Shown here: piece after piece, positions 17,243 through 25,338 of the stretch | Numbering within the stretch: the stretch's first letter is position 1 | How the letters are laid out: each line of letters opens with the position of its first letter | NCBI RefSeq assembly: GCF_030811685.1 | Contig: NZ_JAUSRF010000030.1 | Coordinates: 1 to 32,184 of the forward strand | DNA: 32,184 nucleotides | DNA from: Neorhizobium huautlense | GTDB lineage: Bacteria > Pseudomonadota > Alphaproteobacteria > Rhizobiales > Rhizobiaceae | Direction: 5' to 3' | Position numbers and translations under genes: made by a program | The notes under the pieces: generated by a model | The model's database searches: none | What the model was told of the DNA's origin: nothing | What the model saw: the letters and a program-made list of their open reading frames with translations, nothing else

Positions 17243-17285
17243 AGTCCGAGTACAAGAGATCCAAAATGGGAGAGGATAGTCCGAC

Positions 17286-18203
17286 ATGAAACGCGTGTCA
17301 TTCAGAAACGGAAAGATTGAGGTCGCCGGCAACGTGCATCTGCCTCCCGAGTTCGATGGCAGCCTGTCGTATCCGGCGATTGTTCTGGCGACGCCCGGAA
17401 GCAGCGTGAAGGAACAGATTGGTGGGATATATGCAGAAAAGTTGGCGCAGAGAGGTTTCGTCGCTCTCGCCTTCGATCCGTCCCATCAAGGCGAAAGCGG
17501 CGGCGAACCGAGAGACCTTGAGGATCCGGCCGCCCGCGTCGAAGACCTTCGTTGCGCGGTCGATTATCTAACAACGTTGGCTTACGTGGATTGTAATCGC
17601 ATCGGTCTGCTTGGCGTCTGCGCTGGTGGAGGTTACGCTATCAGCGCCGCATTGACCGAACGTCGCTTCAGGGCGGTTGGAACAGTCGTTGCAAACGACA
17701 TCGGTGAAGCGCTTCGCCGCCTGCTGCCGGACTACCGCCAAACGCTTGCAGACGTCGCAAACCAGCGGACGGCGGAAGCCCAAGACGGCGAGCAGCGCCG
17801 CGATCCTTGGATCCCCGACAGTCTGGAGGAGGCCGGAAACGCGGGCATAACGGACCCGGATGTGCTCGAAGCCGTCAGGTTTTACCGGGAGTCCCAGTAT
17901 CGTCACCCAAACTCAACGAACCGCCTGCTGTTCGTCAGCTATGGCAGCATTCTCGGCTTTGACGCATTTGGCCTTGTGCCCGACCTGCTGACCCAGCCCC
18001 TTCAGGTGATTGTCGGAGGTCGGCGGGGAACCACCGGCCAGTTCGAGTCTGGCCAGCGTCTGTTTGATCTTTCGCCTAGCAGCGAGAAAGATTTCATGGT
18101 TGTGGAGGGCGCCGGTCATTACGACATGTACTACAAACCGGAGTACGTAGATCAAGCAGTTGATGAGCTGACCGCTTTTTACACGCGGTATCTGAACACC
18201 TAG
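17286..18203 (+). CDS. Alpha/beta hydrolase, dienelactone-hydrolase/YcjY-like
   Basis: A 305-residue hydrolase. The nucleophile elbow is LLGVCAGGGYAIS with Cys112, a cysteine as in dienelactone hydrolases and YcjY-type proteins. The catalytic histidine is His278 in EGAGHYDMYY. The acid residue is not obvious, as the usual GxxD after strand 7 reads VGGRRGTTGQF here. FDPSHQGESGG after the oxyanion strand is typical of this branch. It follows the MDR gene by 43 bp and is likely co-transcribed; its substrate is unknown. The 240 bp after it contain only a coding-like remnant. Confidence 0.88.
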   Translation: MKRVSFRNGKIEVAGNVHLPPEFDGSLSYPAIVLATPGSSVKEQIGGIYAEKLAQRGFVALAFDPSHQGESGGEPRDLEDPAARVEDLRCAVDYLTTLAYVDCNRIGLLGVCAGGGYAISAALTERRFRAVGTVVANDIGEALRRLLPDYRQTLADVANQRTAEAQDGEQRRDPWIPDSLEEAGNAGITDPDVLEAVRFYRESQYRHPNSTNRLLFVSYGSILGFDAFGLVPDLLTQPLQVIVGGRRGTTGQFESGQRLFDLSPSSEKDFMVVEGAGHYDMYYKPEYVDQAVDELTAFYTRYLNT

Positions 18204-18411
18204 CCTTTCTCAAGCGGGATCGACCGTGCCGCCATCATCTTCGCCAGCAGGACGGTGGACGATCAGCTTGCCTAGCTGGCTCTGAACATCTGTTTGGGGA
18301 GATCGTCGCTGCGTCTGTGTCGGCGCGAGCGCCGTTCTATCCGCTATTGTATGCAGATGGTGAGGTGCGGCAGATGGGATATTTCGTCACACCTTTCCTG
18401 CGGCCCGCCTC

Positions 18412-18439
18412 TTGACGGGTAAAACGATCGCTTTACATT
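18412..18439 (+). promoter_or_regulatory. tetR-MFS promoter with 18-bp palindromic operator
   Basis: TTGACG (18412-18417) and TACATT (18434-18439) are spaced by 16 bases. Between and overlapping them lies GTAAAACGATCGCTTTAC (18419-18436), a palindrome with only one mismatched pair. The position fits direct autorepression by the TetR protein encoded just downstream. Confidence 0.7.
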
Positions 18440-18445
18440 CCTGTC

Positions 18446-18991
18446 ATGACCAGGCATCAGGATATTTTAGAAGGCGCGGAGCGCGCATTCGAAGCGGAAG
18501 GGTTTCGAGGGATTGGGATCGACAAAGTTCTCGCCCAGTCGGGAGCGTCGACCCGGACCCTTTACAAGCATTTCGGATCTCGTGACGGTCTCGTCATTGA
18601 GGTCTTACGCCACAGGCATCTCGCTTTTATGAAGCTGTTGAATGAAGCGGATGTCTCAGACCCCGTAGGCGAGCTTTTCGAGATCCAGCGTCAGTGGATG
18701 ATTGAGCATAAGAGTTCTGGCTGTATGTTCTTACTCGCCCGCGGCGAGTACGCCACCATCAGCGCGGACATCAACGCCGTGGTCAACGATCATAAAAACC
18801 AGTTTGAAACTGAGATCGAACGGCGTGTGGAGATAGCGATCGGTCGTCCTGACGCAAATCTAGCAATGCAGATCTGGCTCTTGTTTGAAGGCGCAACTGC
18901 GTTGGCAAGCTTGAGAGGCACACTCGCCCTTGAGACCGCGAAAGACGCGGCGACGAATTTGATACGAGGACGTCTAGGGAATACGCCATGA
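18446..18991 (+). CDS. TetR-family transcriptional regulator (efflux-type)
   Basis: A 181-residue regulator. The TetR helix-turn-helix lies at about residues 5-50: ILEGAERAFEAEGFRGIGID, then KVLAQSGASTRTLYKHFGSR. The C-terminal domain has a CMFLLARGEYA segment like AcrR/TetR_C proteins that sense xenobiotics. Its stop overlaps the start of the MFS gene by ATGA, so regulator and transporter are one operon. The palindromic operator at 18419-18436 implies autorepression relieved by a transported compound. Confidence 0.93.
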   Translation: MTRHQDILEGAERAFEAEGFRGIGIDKVLAQSGASTRTLYKHFGSRDGLVIEVLRHRHLAFMKLLNEADVSDPVGELFEIQRQWMIEHKSSGCMFLLARGEYATISADINAVVNDHKNQFETEIERRVEIAIGRPDANLAMQIWLLFEGATALASLRGTLALETAKDAATNLIRGRLGNTP

Positions 18992-20145
18992 TGCGACACG
19001 CAAACATGGTGGGCGCGGCCTTCGCTCTTACGGCCCTCACCTACGGGTTAACAAGGTTTGCGTATGGTCTTCTGCTACCCTCGATCCGCGCTGAACTTAG
19101 TTTGAGTGCAACAGCAGCCGGCTGGATCGGCGGACTAGCTTTCGCATCTTACTGCGTCGGGGTGGTCTTGGCGTTCACCCTAGTGGATAGGTTTGGTGAG
19201 CGCTGGATCACCGTACTTGCCGGAACGGCCGCGACTGGCGCAATGGCGATAATCGTCGTGTCGTGGTCAGGCTGGGGTCTCGGCTTCGCCATGACGCTTG
19301 GAGGACTTAGCACCGGATTGACATCACCTCCCCTCGCATCAGCCGTGGCAAGGACGCTTTCTCATCCTGACCAGGTGAAGGCCAATGGCTTCATCAATTC
19401 TGGAACGGCAGTGGGAATAGTAATCTCAGGCGCAGCGGCGCTCGTATTTTCCGACAGCTGGCGCGGGCTATATGTGGCGTTTGCTGGTGTCGGAGTGATG
19501 ACAACTCTCTGGCTTTGGCGGACAATGCCGCCTCGCGATACCAAAGTCGTCGTTGAAAAACTGCATTGGAATGACGTTCAAACGTCTGGCGCAGTCAACC
19601 TTTTATCAAGCTCGTTCATGGTTGGCTTTGCTAGCACGGCTGTATGGACATTCGGCGCGGACATAATGCGAGATGAAGTCGGCTTCTCTGGAAATCAGAT
19701 CGCTTTAAGCTGGATTGCACTCGGAGTGATCGGCATCGCAGGATCCTCCACAGGAGCACTCGTGCAGTATCTTGGACTGCCTGCAGTGCACCGCCTCGCG
19801 ATCGCAATGATGAGTTTAGCCGTTGTGCTTCTCGCAGCGGCAAGTGCTTACTCCCCCCTAGCCTTCATCGCTCTCGGTATGTTTGGCCGCGGCTATATCA
19901 TCGCTACAGGTGTGCTGCTGCTATGGGGTATATCGATCTATAACAGACGCCCGGCACTAGGGTTGAGTATGCCATTTCTCTTCGTTGCGGTCGGTCAAAC
20001 CGCTGGAGCGCCGGTCTTTGGAATGGTGCTGGACGCCAGCGGTAGCATCACCGCTCTCGGAGCTTTCTCAATAGTCATGGCAAGTGGCGCAAGGTTCACT
20101 GCTGCAAAGAAAACACCTTTTCGAGAATGCCGTCCCTATAAGTAA
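18988..20145 (+). CDS. MFS transporter (TetR-linked)
   Basis: A 385-residue major-facilitator protein with about 12 hydrophobic segments. It has TRFAYGLLLPSIRAELSLSA around helix 1 and VDRFGERWITVLAG at the helix 2-3 loop, the usual D-R-G position. The last 25 residues are basic and somewhat atypical. Co-translated with the TetR gene by the ATGA overlap. Probably a drug or metabolite exporter whose substrate also binds the regulator. It converges on the NTF2-like gene across a 230-bp gap without a visible gene. Confidence 0.9.
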   Translation: MMRHANMVGAAFALTALTYGLTRFAYGLLLPSIRAELSLSATAAGWIGGLAFASYCVGVVLAFTLVDRFGERWITVLAGTAATGAMAIIVVSWSGWGLGFAMTLGGLSTGLTSPPLASAVARTLSHPDQVKANGFINSGTAVGIVISGAAALVFSDSWRGLYVAFAGVGVMTTLWLWRTMPPRDTKVVVEKLHWNDVQTSGAVNLLSSSFMVGFASTAVWTFGADIMRDEVGFSGNQIALSWIALGVIGIAGSSTGALVQYLGLPAVHRLAIAMMSLAVVLLAAASAYSPLAFIALGMFGRGYIIATGVLLLWGISIYNRRPALGLSMPFLFVAVGQTAGAPVFGMVLDASGSITALGAFSIVMASGARFTAAKKTPFRECRPYK

Positions 20146-20378
20146 CTCGGCGAAGCGGAGGATCAGTCTTCACTGCTGCCTCAACGTTGGGTGTCAATAA
20201 GATTACACGCCTTTAAACCGATGTTCTCGCTTGTCAGGCCCTTGCGGCGTAATCCGTTCGACGATGTTGTCTAGATGCTGCGAACAAACTTTGGAAATCC
20301 GAAGGCCAGAGCAACGATGCCCAGTGTCAGATTTGGCTAGAGAGCGGCGTAGAGCACTCAGGGGCGCGCGTTGCCAGA

Positions 20379-20792
20379 TCAACCGAACACTTCCAGGACG
20401 TGAAGCAAGTCCGTGTATTCGCGAACCTTTGAGATCTTTCCGTCCCTGATGGTGAACAGGAACGCGTACTCGTTTTCGTACACTCTCCCGGCTTTCGTCA
20501 TAGCGTGCGACCGAGCTTCGGCCGCCACGATGTCGCCTTCGCCGATGATGCTGACGATCTGCATATCGAGGCCGTCGGTATAGGCTGACAGCATGTTACG
20601 AAACATCTTTGCGGCCTCCTCTTTCGTTTTCGTGCCCGACGATGGGAACAGGTGCGGCTTGCCGTTGACCCACCAGGTCGCATCGTCTGTCATCGCATCG
20701 ATCAGACCGTCGGCATTGGACTTTGAGAAGTGGTCGCAGAACTCGCGCACGACGCGCTTGTTGTCTTCAACGTGGAGTGCTCCCCATTTCAC
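20379..20792 (-). CDS. NTF2-like / SnoaL-like protein, 5' end replaced by IS sequence
   Basis: A 137-residue reading whose body (about residues 8-137) matches NTF2-like proteins: VEDNKRVVREFCDHFSKSNA, then FPSSGTKTKEEAAKMFRNML, ending DGKISKVREYTDLLHVLEVF. The first seven residues (MKWGALH, GTG start at 20792) are encoded by the terminal inverted repeat of the adjacent IS2-group element, which begins at 20773. The native start and promoter are therefore lost and expression is doubtful unless the element supplies a promoter. Probably only a few native codons are missing. Confidence 0.75.
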   Translation of the reverse strand: MKWGALHVEDNKRVVREFCDHFSKSNADGLIDAMTDDATWWVNGKPHLFPSSGTKTKEEAAKMFRNMLSAYTDGLDMQIVSIIGEGDIVAAEARSHAMTKAGRVYENEYAFLFTIRDGKISKVREYTDLLHVLEVFG

Positions 20793-20804
20793 CGGACAGA
20801 TCGG

Positions 20805-21632
20805 CTAGTTTGATTTAGCCCTTATGAACTGCCGAGGGGAAGCCATCTTGAGCGCGGAATGGGGATGGATTTTGTTGTAGTCTTCGATCCATCCGTCGAT
20901 GAGCCGGAGCGCCGTTTCGGCGTCTGGCGGAGCTGATATACGCACGTAATCCCGTTTCAGGGTTTTGACGAATGACTCTGACATTCCATTCGACTGGGGG
21001 CTCGCGACCGGCGTGAAGCAGGGTGTCAGATTGAGCGCCTGGGCAAACAGCCTTGTGTCCCGAGCTGTGTAGGCTGAACCGTTGTCAGAGAGATGCTCGA
21101 TAGCATGCGGAGTCCGCGTCGCCCCAAACCGCTTCTCGACCGCCTCCAGCATCATGTCGCGCACATCCGAGCCGGAGATGCCAGCATTGGCGACCGCTGT
21201 CCAGGCGATGATCTCCCGGTCGAAGGCATCGATGATAAAGGCGAGACGAATGACCTCGCCATTCCAGCAGGTGAACTCAAGACCGTCCGAGCACCAGCGC
21301 AGGTTGGAGCGCATAACCATGACCTTGCCGTCGTGGAGGCGGCCCTTGCGAACGGCCGTATGCTTCTCCAGCAGCATGGCGTGGTTGCCCATGATGCGAT
21401 GGACCCGTTTGGCGTTGACGACAGGCTTATCGGCGGCTCGCCTTTCGCGATTGAGGAGCGCGGCGATCCGCCGATAGCCATAGGTTGGCCTTTGATCCAC
21501 CAGCCTGCGGATGGCGGGCAGAAGCTCTGCATCCTCGATCTTGTTGTATGGCCCGCGCGGCTTTGATTTACCTTTCAGCCTTTCGATGAGGTTGGATCGG
21601 GAGACGCCCAGAGTGTCTGCGACGGTCTTCAT
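20805..21632 (-). CDS. IS2-group transposase OrfB (DDE integrase domain)
   Basis: A 275-residue OrfB. An N-terminal HTH_21-like part (LPAIRRLVDQRPTYGYRRIA) is followed by an rve integrase core with the DDE triad: Asp in RWCSDGLEF, Asp in HLSDNGSAY, Glu in SNGMSESFVKTLKRDY. HPHSALKMASPRQF closes the domain. It overlaps orfA by four bases (ATGA) and lies in the -1 frame relative to it, so it is probably expressed mostly as an OrfAB fusion. Intact by eye. Confidence 0.93.
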   Translation of the reverse strand: MKTVADTLGVSRSNLIERLKGKSKPRGPYNKIEDAELLPAIRRLVDQRPTYGYRRIAALLNRERRAADKPVVNAKRVHRIMGNHAMLLEKHTAVRKGRLHDGKVMVMRSNLRWCSDGLEFTCWNGEVIRLAFIIDAFDREIIAWTAVANAGISGSDVRDMMLEAVEKRFGATRTPHAIEHLSDNGSAYTARDTRLFAQALNLTPCFTPVASPQSNGMSESFVKTLKRDYVRISAPPDAETALRLIDGWIEDYNKIHPHSALKMASPRQFIRAKSN

Positions 21633-22018
21633 CGGGAACCGTCCTTCGGCAACAAGATCGGCCGCGATATCCGTTTTTTTGAGTCCGCTTTGGAAAGGGC
21701 TTCGCGGAGGATTTCGACCTCCATCGTCTTGCGGCCGAGCATGCGCTCCAACTCGCGGACGCGATCTTCCAGCTTCTTCACTTCCGAATTGCCGACCACC
21801 GGCTCGTCAGAATCCACGGCTGCAGCACCTCCCTCGCTCAAGAGCCTGCGCCACCGATAAAGCAGATTGGGCGCGACGCCATGGCGGCGAGCGGTCGAAG
21901 ATACCGTCTCGCCTGGTTCGAAACTCTGCTCAATGATCGTCAGCTTTTGCTCGGTTGTCCACCGCCTGCGGCGGACATCACCTGTCAGCAATTCAACGTG
22001 TCGATATGCGTTAGACAT
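21629..22018 (-). CDS. IS2-group transposase OrfA (helix-turn-helix)
   Basis: A 129-residue OrfA with an N-terminal HTH_Tnp_1 domain (RRRWTTEQKLTIIEQSFEPG, then GVAPNLLYRWRRL) and a coiled coil (EVKKLEDRVRELERMLGRKT). The coiled coil normally mediates multimerisation. Near its end lies an A_AAA_AAA slippery heptamer in the proper frame, so part of the product should continue into orfB. The start at 22018 is preceded by a GAGGA-type site. Confidence 0.92.
   Translation of the reverse strand: MSNAYRHVELLTGDVRRRRWTTEQKLTIIEQSFEPGETVSSTARRHGVAPNLLYRWRRLLSEGGAAAVDSDEPVVGNSEVKKLEDRVRELERMLGRKTMEVEILREALSKADSKKRISRPILLPKDGSR
21674..21680 (-). promoter_or_regulatory. Programmed -1 frameshift heptamer (A AAA AAA)
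   Basis: On the minus strand the orfA codons TCA-AAA-AAA-CGG contain A_AAA_AAA in the zero frame. After a -1 slip the frame reads ACG GAT ATC and stays open into orfB (TDIAADLVAEGRFP, then the orfB start), which would give the OrfAB fusion known for the IS2 group. Confidence 0.75.
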
Positions 22019-22134
22019 AAGCCTGTCCTCAAGCCTGTGCTTGAGCCTTTCTGCTTATGCCGACTGTCCGGTCGAAAGTGGGGGCAGTTCACCTGCTGAC
22101 TGCCAGTCCTAGTGGTAACACTAGGAGTAGTCAT

Positions 22135-22542
22135 ATGACGAACCATCCAATTGAGGTGATCACGTCTGTGGAGCGCCGTCGGCGTTGGTCACGCGAAGAT
22201 AAAGAGCGGCTCGTCGCTGCGTGCTTTGAGCCAGACGCGGTCATCTCCGAGATTGCCCGCGCGGCCGGCATCCATGTCAGTCAGTTGTTCCGTTGGCGCA
22301 AAGAGCTTTGTCGGATCGAGGAGCCAAGATCTGACACTGCGGCTTTGGTGCCGGTGATCGTGTCCGAGGCCGCTTCGACAGTCTCCCCCGCTCAGCCGGA
22401 ACCACCCACCAAATTCCATCCTCGTCGGAAGCGCAGTGATGTAACAATCGAACTTGGTCGGGGCCGACGCGTCCGCGTGGATAGCGACATCGACACGGAA
22501 GCGCTTGGCCGAATACTCGATTGCGTGCTGGGGCTGCGATGA
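22135..22542 (+). CDS. tnpA: IS66 TnpA (Orf1)
   Basis: A 135-residue protein. The helix-turn-helix lies at residues 14-60: RRRWSREDKERLVAACFEPD, then IARAAGIHVSQLFRWRKEL. The C-terminus DVTIELGRGRRVRVDSDIDT is typical of IS66 Orf1. The start at 22135 follows an AGGAG site; the longer frame from 22057 would begin inside the neighbouring IS. Its stop overlaps tnpB by ATGA. Confidence 0.93.
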   Translation: MTNHPIEVITSVERRRRWSREDKERLVAACFEPDAVISEIARAAGIHVSQLFRWRKELCRIEEPRSDTAALVPVIVSEAASTVSPAQPEPPTKFHPRRKRSDVTIELGRGRRVRVDSDIDTEALGRILDCVLGLR

Positions 22543-22886
22543 TCCCGGTTCCGAGTGGTGTGAAGGTCTGGTTGGCGACGGGTCACACCGATATGCGCAA
22601 AGGCTTCCCCGGTCTGTCGTTGATGGTGCAGGAGGCGCTAAAGCGCGACCCGATGTGCGGTCACCTGTTCGTATTCCGCGGCCGAGGGGGTGGCTTGATC
22701 AAGGTGATCTGGCATGACGGCCAGGGAGCTTGCCTGTTCACGAAGAAGCTCGAGCGAGGACGCTTCATCTGGCCTTCAGCGGCCGATGGCACGGTAGTGA
22801 TCACGCCTGCGCAGCTCGGTTATCTGCTGGAGGGCATCGACTGGCGGATGCCGCAAAAGACCTGGCGGCCAACGTCGGCCGGATAA
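22539..22886 (+). CDS. tnpB: IS66 TnpB (Orf2)
   Basis: A 115-residue member of the IS66 Orf2 family, required for transposition in some members but of unknown biochemistry. Diagnostic stretches: GHTDMRKGFPGLSLMVQEAL, VFRGRGGGLIKVIWHDGQGA, and LFTKKLERGRFIWPS. Length and ends look complete. Translation is coupled to tnpA by an ATGA overlap. Confidence 0.95.
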   Translation: MIPVPSGVKVWLATGHTDMRKGFPGLSLMVQEALKRDPMCGHLFVFRGRGGGLIKVIWHDGQGACLFTKKLERGRFIWPSAADGTVVITPAQLGYLLEGIDWRMPQKTWRPTSAG

Positions 22887-22931
22887 GCAAAAACACTGGA
22901 ATGACGGGATCGAATATGATTCCATCCTGTC

Positions 22932-24236
22932 ATGAGCAATGCGACCGAAGAGTTTCCGGACGACCTTGCCAGTGCCCTCTCACTGCTGGCCCAGGAACGT
23001 GCTCGCCGTGTCGCAGCCGAAGCAGAAGCGGCGACCGCCAAGGCAGAAGCCGCCAGCGCCAAGGCACTCGTATCGCATTCCGAGGCGCTGATCGCACGGC
23101 TGAAGCTGGAGATCGACAAGGTTCGACGTGAACTCTACGGCAGCCGATCCGAGCGTAAGGCGCGGCTCCTTGAGCAGATGGAACTGCAGCTCGAGGAGCT
23201 CGAAGCGGACGCCGGTGAAGATGAATTGGTCGCGGAAATCGCCGCCAAAGCTTCAACCGTCAAAGCCTTCGAGCGCAGGCGTCCGTCACGTAAGTCATTC
23301 CCCGAACACCTGCCACGCGAACGCGTCGTTATCGCCGCTCCCGCCAATTGCGCCTGCTGCGGATCGGCTAAGTTGTCGAAGCTTGGCGAGGACATCACCG
23401 AGACCCTGGAGGTCGTACCGCGTCAGTGGAAGGTCATCCAGACGGTGCGGGAGAAGTTTACCTGCCGCGACTGTGAGAAGATCACGCAGCCGCCGGCACC
23501 ATTCCACGTAACGCCCCGCGGTTTTGCAGGGCCGAACCTGCTGGCGATGATCCTCTTCGAGAAGTTCGCCCAGCACCAGCCACTCAATCGCCAGAGCGAA
23601 CGCTATGCCCGCGAGGGCGTCGACCTCAGCTTGTCGACGCTGGCCGATCAGGTTGGAGCATGTGCAGCGGCGCTGAAGCCCATCCACTCCCTGATCGAGA
23701 CGCATGTCCTTGCCGCCGAGCGACTGCGTGGCGACGACACGACCGTCCCGATCCTCGCAAAGGGAAAGACCGATACGGGCCGCATCTGGACTTATGTCCG
23801 GGATGATCGGCCGTCCGGAGGCCTCTCACCGCCGGCAGCCCTTTACTATGCCTCGCGCGATCGGCGGCAGGAACATCCGGAGCGCCACCTGAAGACCTTC
23901 ACCGGTATTCTGCAGGCGGACGCCTATGGTGGCTACAATCCGCTGTTCAAGGATGATCGCGATCCAAATCCGCTAAGTCAGGCGTTTTGCTGGGCGCACT
24001 CGCGGCGCAAGTTCTTCGTGCTCGCCGACATTGCCGCAAACGCCAAGCGTGGAAAGAACGCCACGCCGATCTCGCCTATGGCGCTTGAGGCCGTCAAACG
24101 GATCGACAGCCTGTTCGATATCGAGCGCGAGATCAACGGGCTCACCGCCGATCAACGCCTGGAGAGTCGCCACAAGGTTTTCTCCTTTCCAGCCCCGAAT
24201 GTTGACGGGCGCCATCGCAATGGCGCCCTGGCTTAG
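22932..24236 (+). pseudogene. tnpC: IS66 TnpC transposase, 3'-truncated
   Basis: A 434-residue reading of a protein normally about 510-540 residues. An N-terminal coiled coil (residues 20-95) and the LZ_Tnp_IS66 region are present, followed by a zinc-binding CACCGSAK...CRDCEK pair near residues 138-177. The first two catalytic acids lie in LRGDDTTVPIL and LQADAYGGY. The family match ends near INGLTADQRLESRH (about 24172); the last 20 residues are unrelated. The region with the third catalytic residue (NNAAERALR in relatives) is missing, so the enzyme should be dead. Confidence 0.9.
24207..24228. terminator. Perfect hairpin at the IS66-hsp20 junction
   Basis: GGGCGCCAT-CGCA-ATGGCGCCC, a perfect 9-bp stem with a 4-base loop, 25 bases beyond the hsp20 stop on the minus strand. 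It probably serves as the hsp20 transcription terminator, although no U-run is seen. Confidence 0.5.
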
Positions 24237-24252
24237 TGGACGAAATTCAGGT

Positions 24253-24725
24253 TCAGGCCGCCTTTTGTGCTTCGATCTGTGCTGGAGCGGCAGAGGTCAG
24301 CGTAGGCACGCTCTGGATCGAAATCCTCCTCGGTTTAAGAGCCTCTGGGATTTCGCGCACAAGCTCGATAGTCAGAAGACCGTTGTTCAAGTCGGCCCTA
24401 TTCACTCGGACATGATCAGCCAGTTCGAAGCGGTGTTCAAACGGACGACCTGCGATGCCGCGATGTAAGTAGCCCTCTGTCGGCGATTCCTGTTTCTTGC
24501 CCGTGACCGTCAGCAGATTGGACTGGAAGGTGATATCGAGATCATCCTGCGCAAAGCCCGCTAACGCGATCGAGATCCGGTAGGTGTCGTCATCCGTTTT
24601 GACTATGTCATACGGCGGCCAATCGTGACCGAACGGGCGCGCTGGGCGTTTTCGAGAAGATTGAATACCCGGTCGAAGCCGACGCTAGAACGGTAGAGCG
24701 GTGCGTAGTCGTAAGATGTTGCCAT
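24253..24725 (-). pseudogene. Small heat-shock protein Hsp20 (IbpA-like), frameshifted
   Basis: Read on the minus strand, the first codons give MATSYDYAPLYRSSVGFDRV then FNLLENAQRA, the N-terminus of rhizobial Hsp20/IbpA proteins. One base appears missing near 24631-24640; in the next frame the alpha-crystallin domain follows: FGHDWPPYDIVKTDDDTYRI, then ITFQSNLLTVTGKKQES, then GYLHRGIAGRPFEHRFELAD and LNNGLLTIELVREIPE. The frame closes at 24253. Without the shift the protein would be about 157 residues, the family norm. As written translation stops about 35 codons in. ATG 24725 is preferred to 24731 because AAGGAGG is then 8 bases away. A sequencing error remains possible. Confidence 0.82.
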
Positions 24726-24812
24726 AGCCATATCCTCCTTGAAGCAACATGGATACGGAAGCGCCGAAAGGCGGCGCTCCCAGCATGACCAGCCCTTGTT
24801 TCAGCGGCTGGT
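24726..24812 (-). promoter_or_regulatory. ROSE-like RNA thermometer in the hsp20 leader
   Basis: In the transcript sense (minus strand) the leader has a stem ACCAGCC/GGCTGGT (24788-24812), a GC-rich hairpin GGAGCGCCG/CGGCGCTTCC (24757-24780), and then TTGCTTC immediately before AAGGAGGAT (24731-24747). The TTGCT block paired against the Shine-Dalgarno is the hallmark of ROSE elements, which open on heat shock in rhizobial small heat-shock genes. Assigned from pattern; no folding was computed. Confidence 0.75.
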
Positions 24813-24955
24813 GAAAATCGATTTCGTTTTGCCGATTTCGCGATTCAAGATCTGTGACGCGAAAAATTTGATCCGCGTGAGAACGATGTGGTTGCCTCCG
24901 TACCTCGCCATGAGAACCTCTGCGGAATGTCGAGGCCAATTGTCTCTTTGCCGCT

Positions 24956-25246
24956 TCAGTGGACGGCTCGACTAACGACGCGGTAAGGATACGCCGACTT
25001 GAACTGCGCCATCATCGCGCTGGCTTGCTGCAGTAAGCGTTCAGCCTTATCAGGATTGTCGCGAGCCAGTTCGTCGGCATTGACCCGCATTGCTTCTGCC
25101 ATGCTGGCAGACATCATCGCAAAGCGCCCTTCGCCAAAGATCAGCGCCTCTTGTGCGGCGACCTCAAGCCATCGGGCGAAGTCAACGATGATCTCTTCGC
25201 GTTCAGAAGCGCTGACGCTCTTGATGATATTGATGTTCTCTTCCAT
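24956..25246 (-). CDS. Small helical hypothetical protein in the heat-shock block
   Basis: A 96-residue protein from the ATG at 25246 (MEENINIIKSVSASEREEII), with a GGAGT site about 9 bases upstream; a longer frame to 25288 is less likely. It is mostly alpha-helical and rich in Ala, Met and Glu (FAMMSASMAEAMRVNADELA), with no membrane segment or known motif. It lies between usg and hsp20 on the same strand, so it may be heat-induced. I do not recognise the family. Confidence 0.7.
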   Translation of the reverse strand: MEENINIIKSVSASEREEIIVDFARWLEVAAQEALIFGEGRFAMMSASMAEAMRVNADELARDNPDKAERLLQQASAMMAQFKSAYPYRVVSRAVH

Positions 25247-25338
25247 GCAGGTGTCACTCCATACACAATCGACGCACACCGAGTTCAACGTCTCGGGCGG
25301 TCGATGAGCTAGGGAGCAGAAAAATCAAAATCAAGAGT

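Larger units (their letters stand above)
20773..22091 (-). mobile_element. IS3-family element, IS2 group, complete
   Basis: A 1319-bp element with orfA and orfB on the minus strand. The terminal repeats are imperfect but clear: at the left TGGAGTGCTCCCC then ACCGGACAG, and at the right (minus strand) TGAACTGCCCCC then GACCGGACAG. IS2 itself starts with TGG and a CCCC block. The flanking bases (CAACG and CCTGC) do not match, so no target duplication is visible, consistent with rearrangement after insertion. It abuts the NTF2-like gene on one side and the IS66 relic on the other. Confidence 0.8.
22092..24172 (+). mobile_element. IS66-family element, relic truncated at both ends
   Basis: Three genes in the IS66 order (tnpA, tnpB, tnpC) with intact first two. 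No IS66-type terminal repeat is visible at the left, where the IS2-group element directly abuts. At the right homology stops inside tnpC near 24172 and non-IS sequence from the hsp20 region follows. The element therefore cannot move on its own. Confidence 0.75.
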
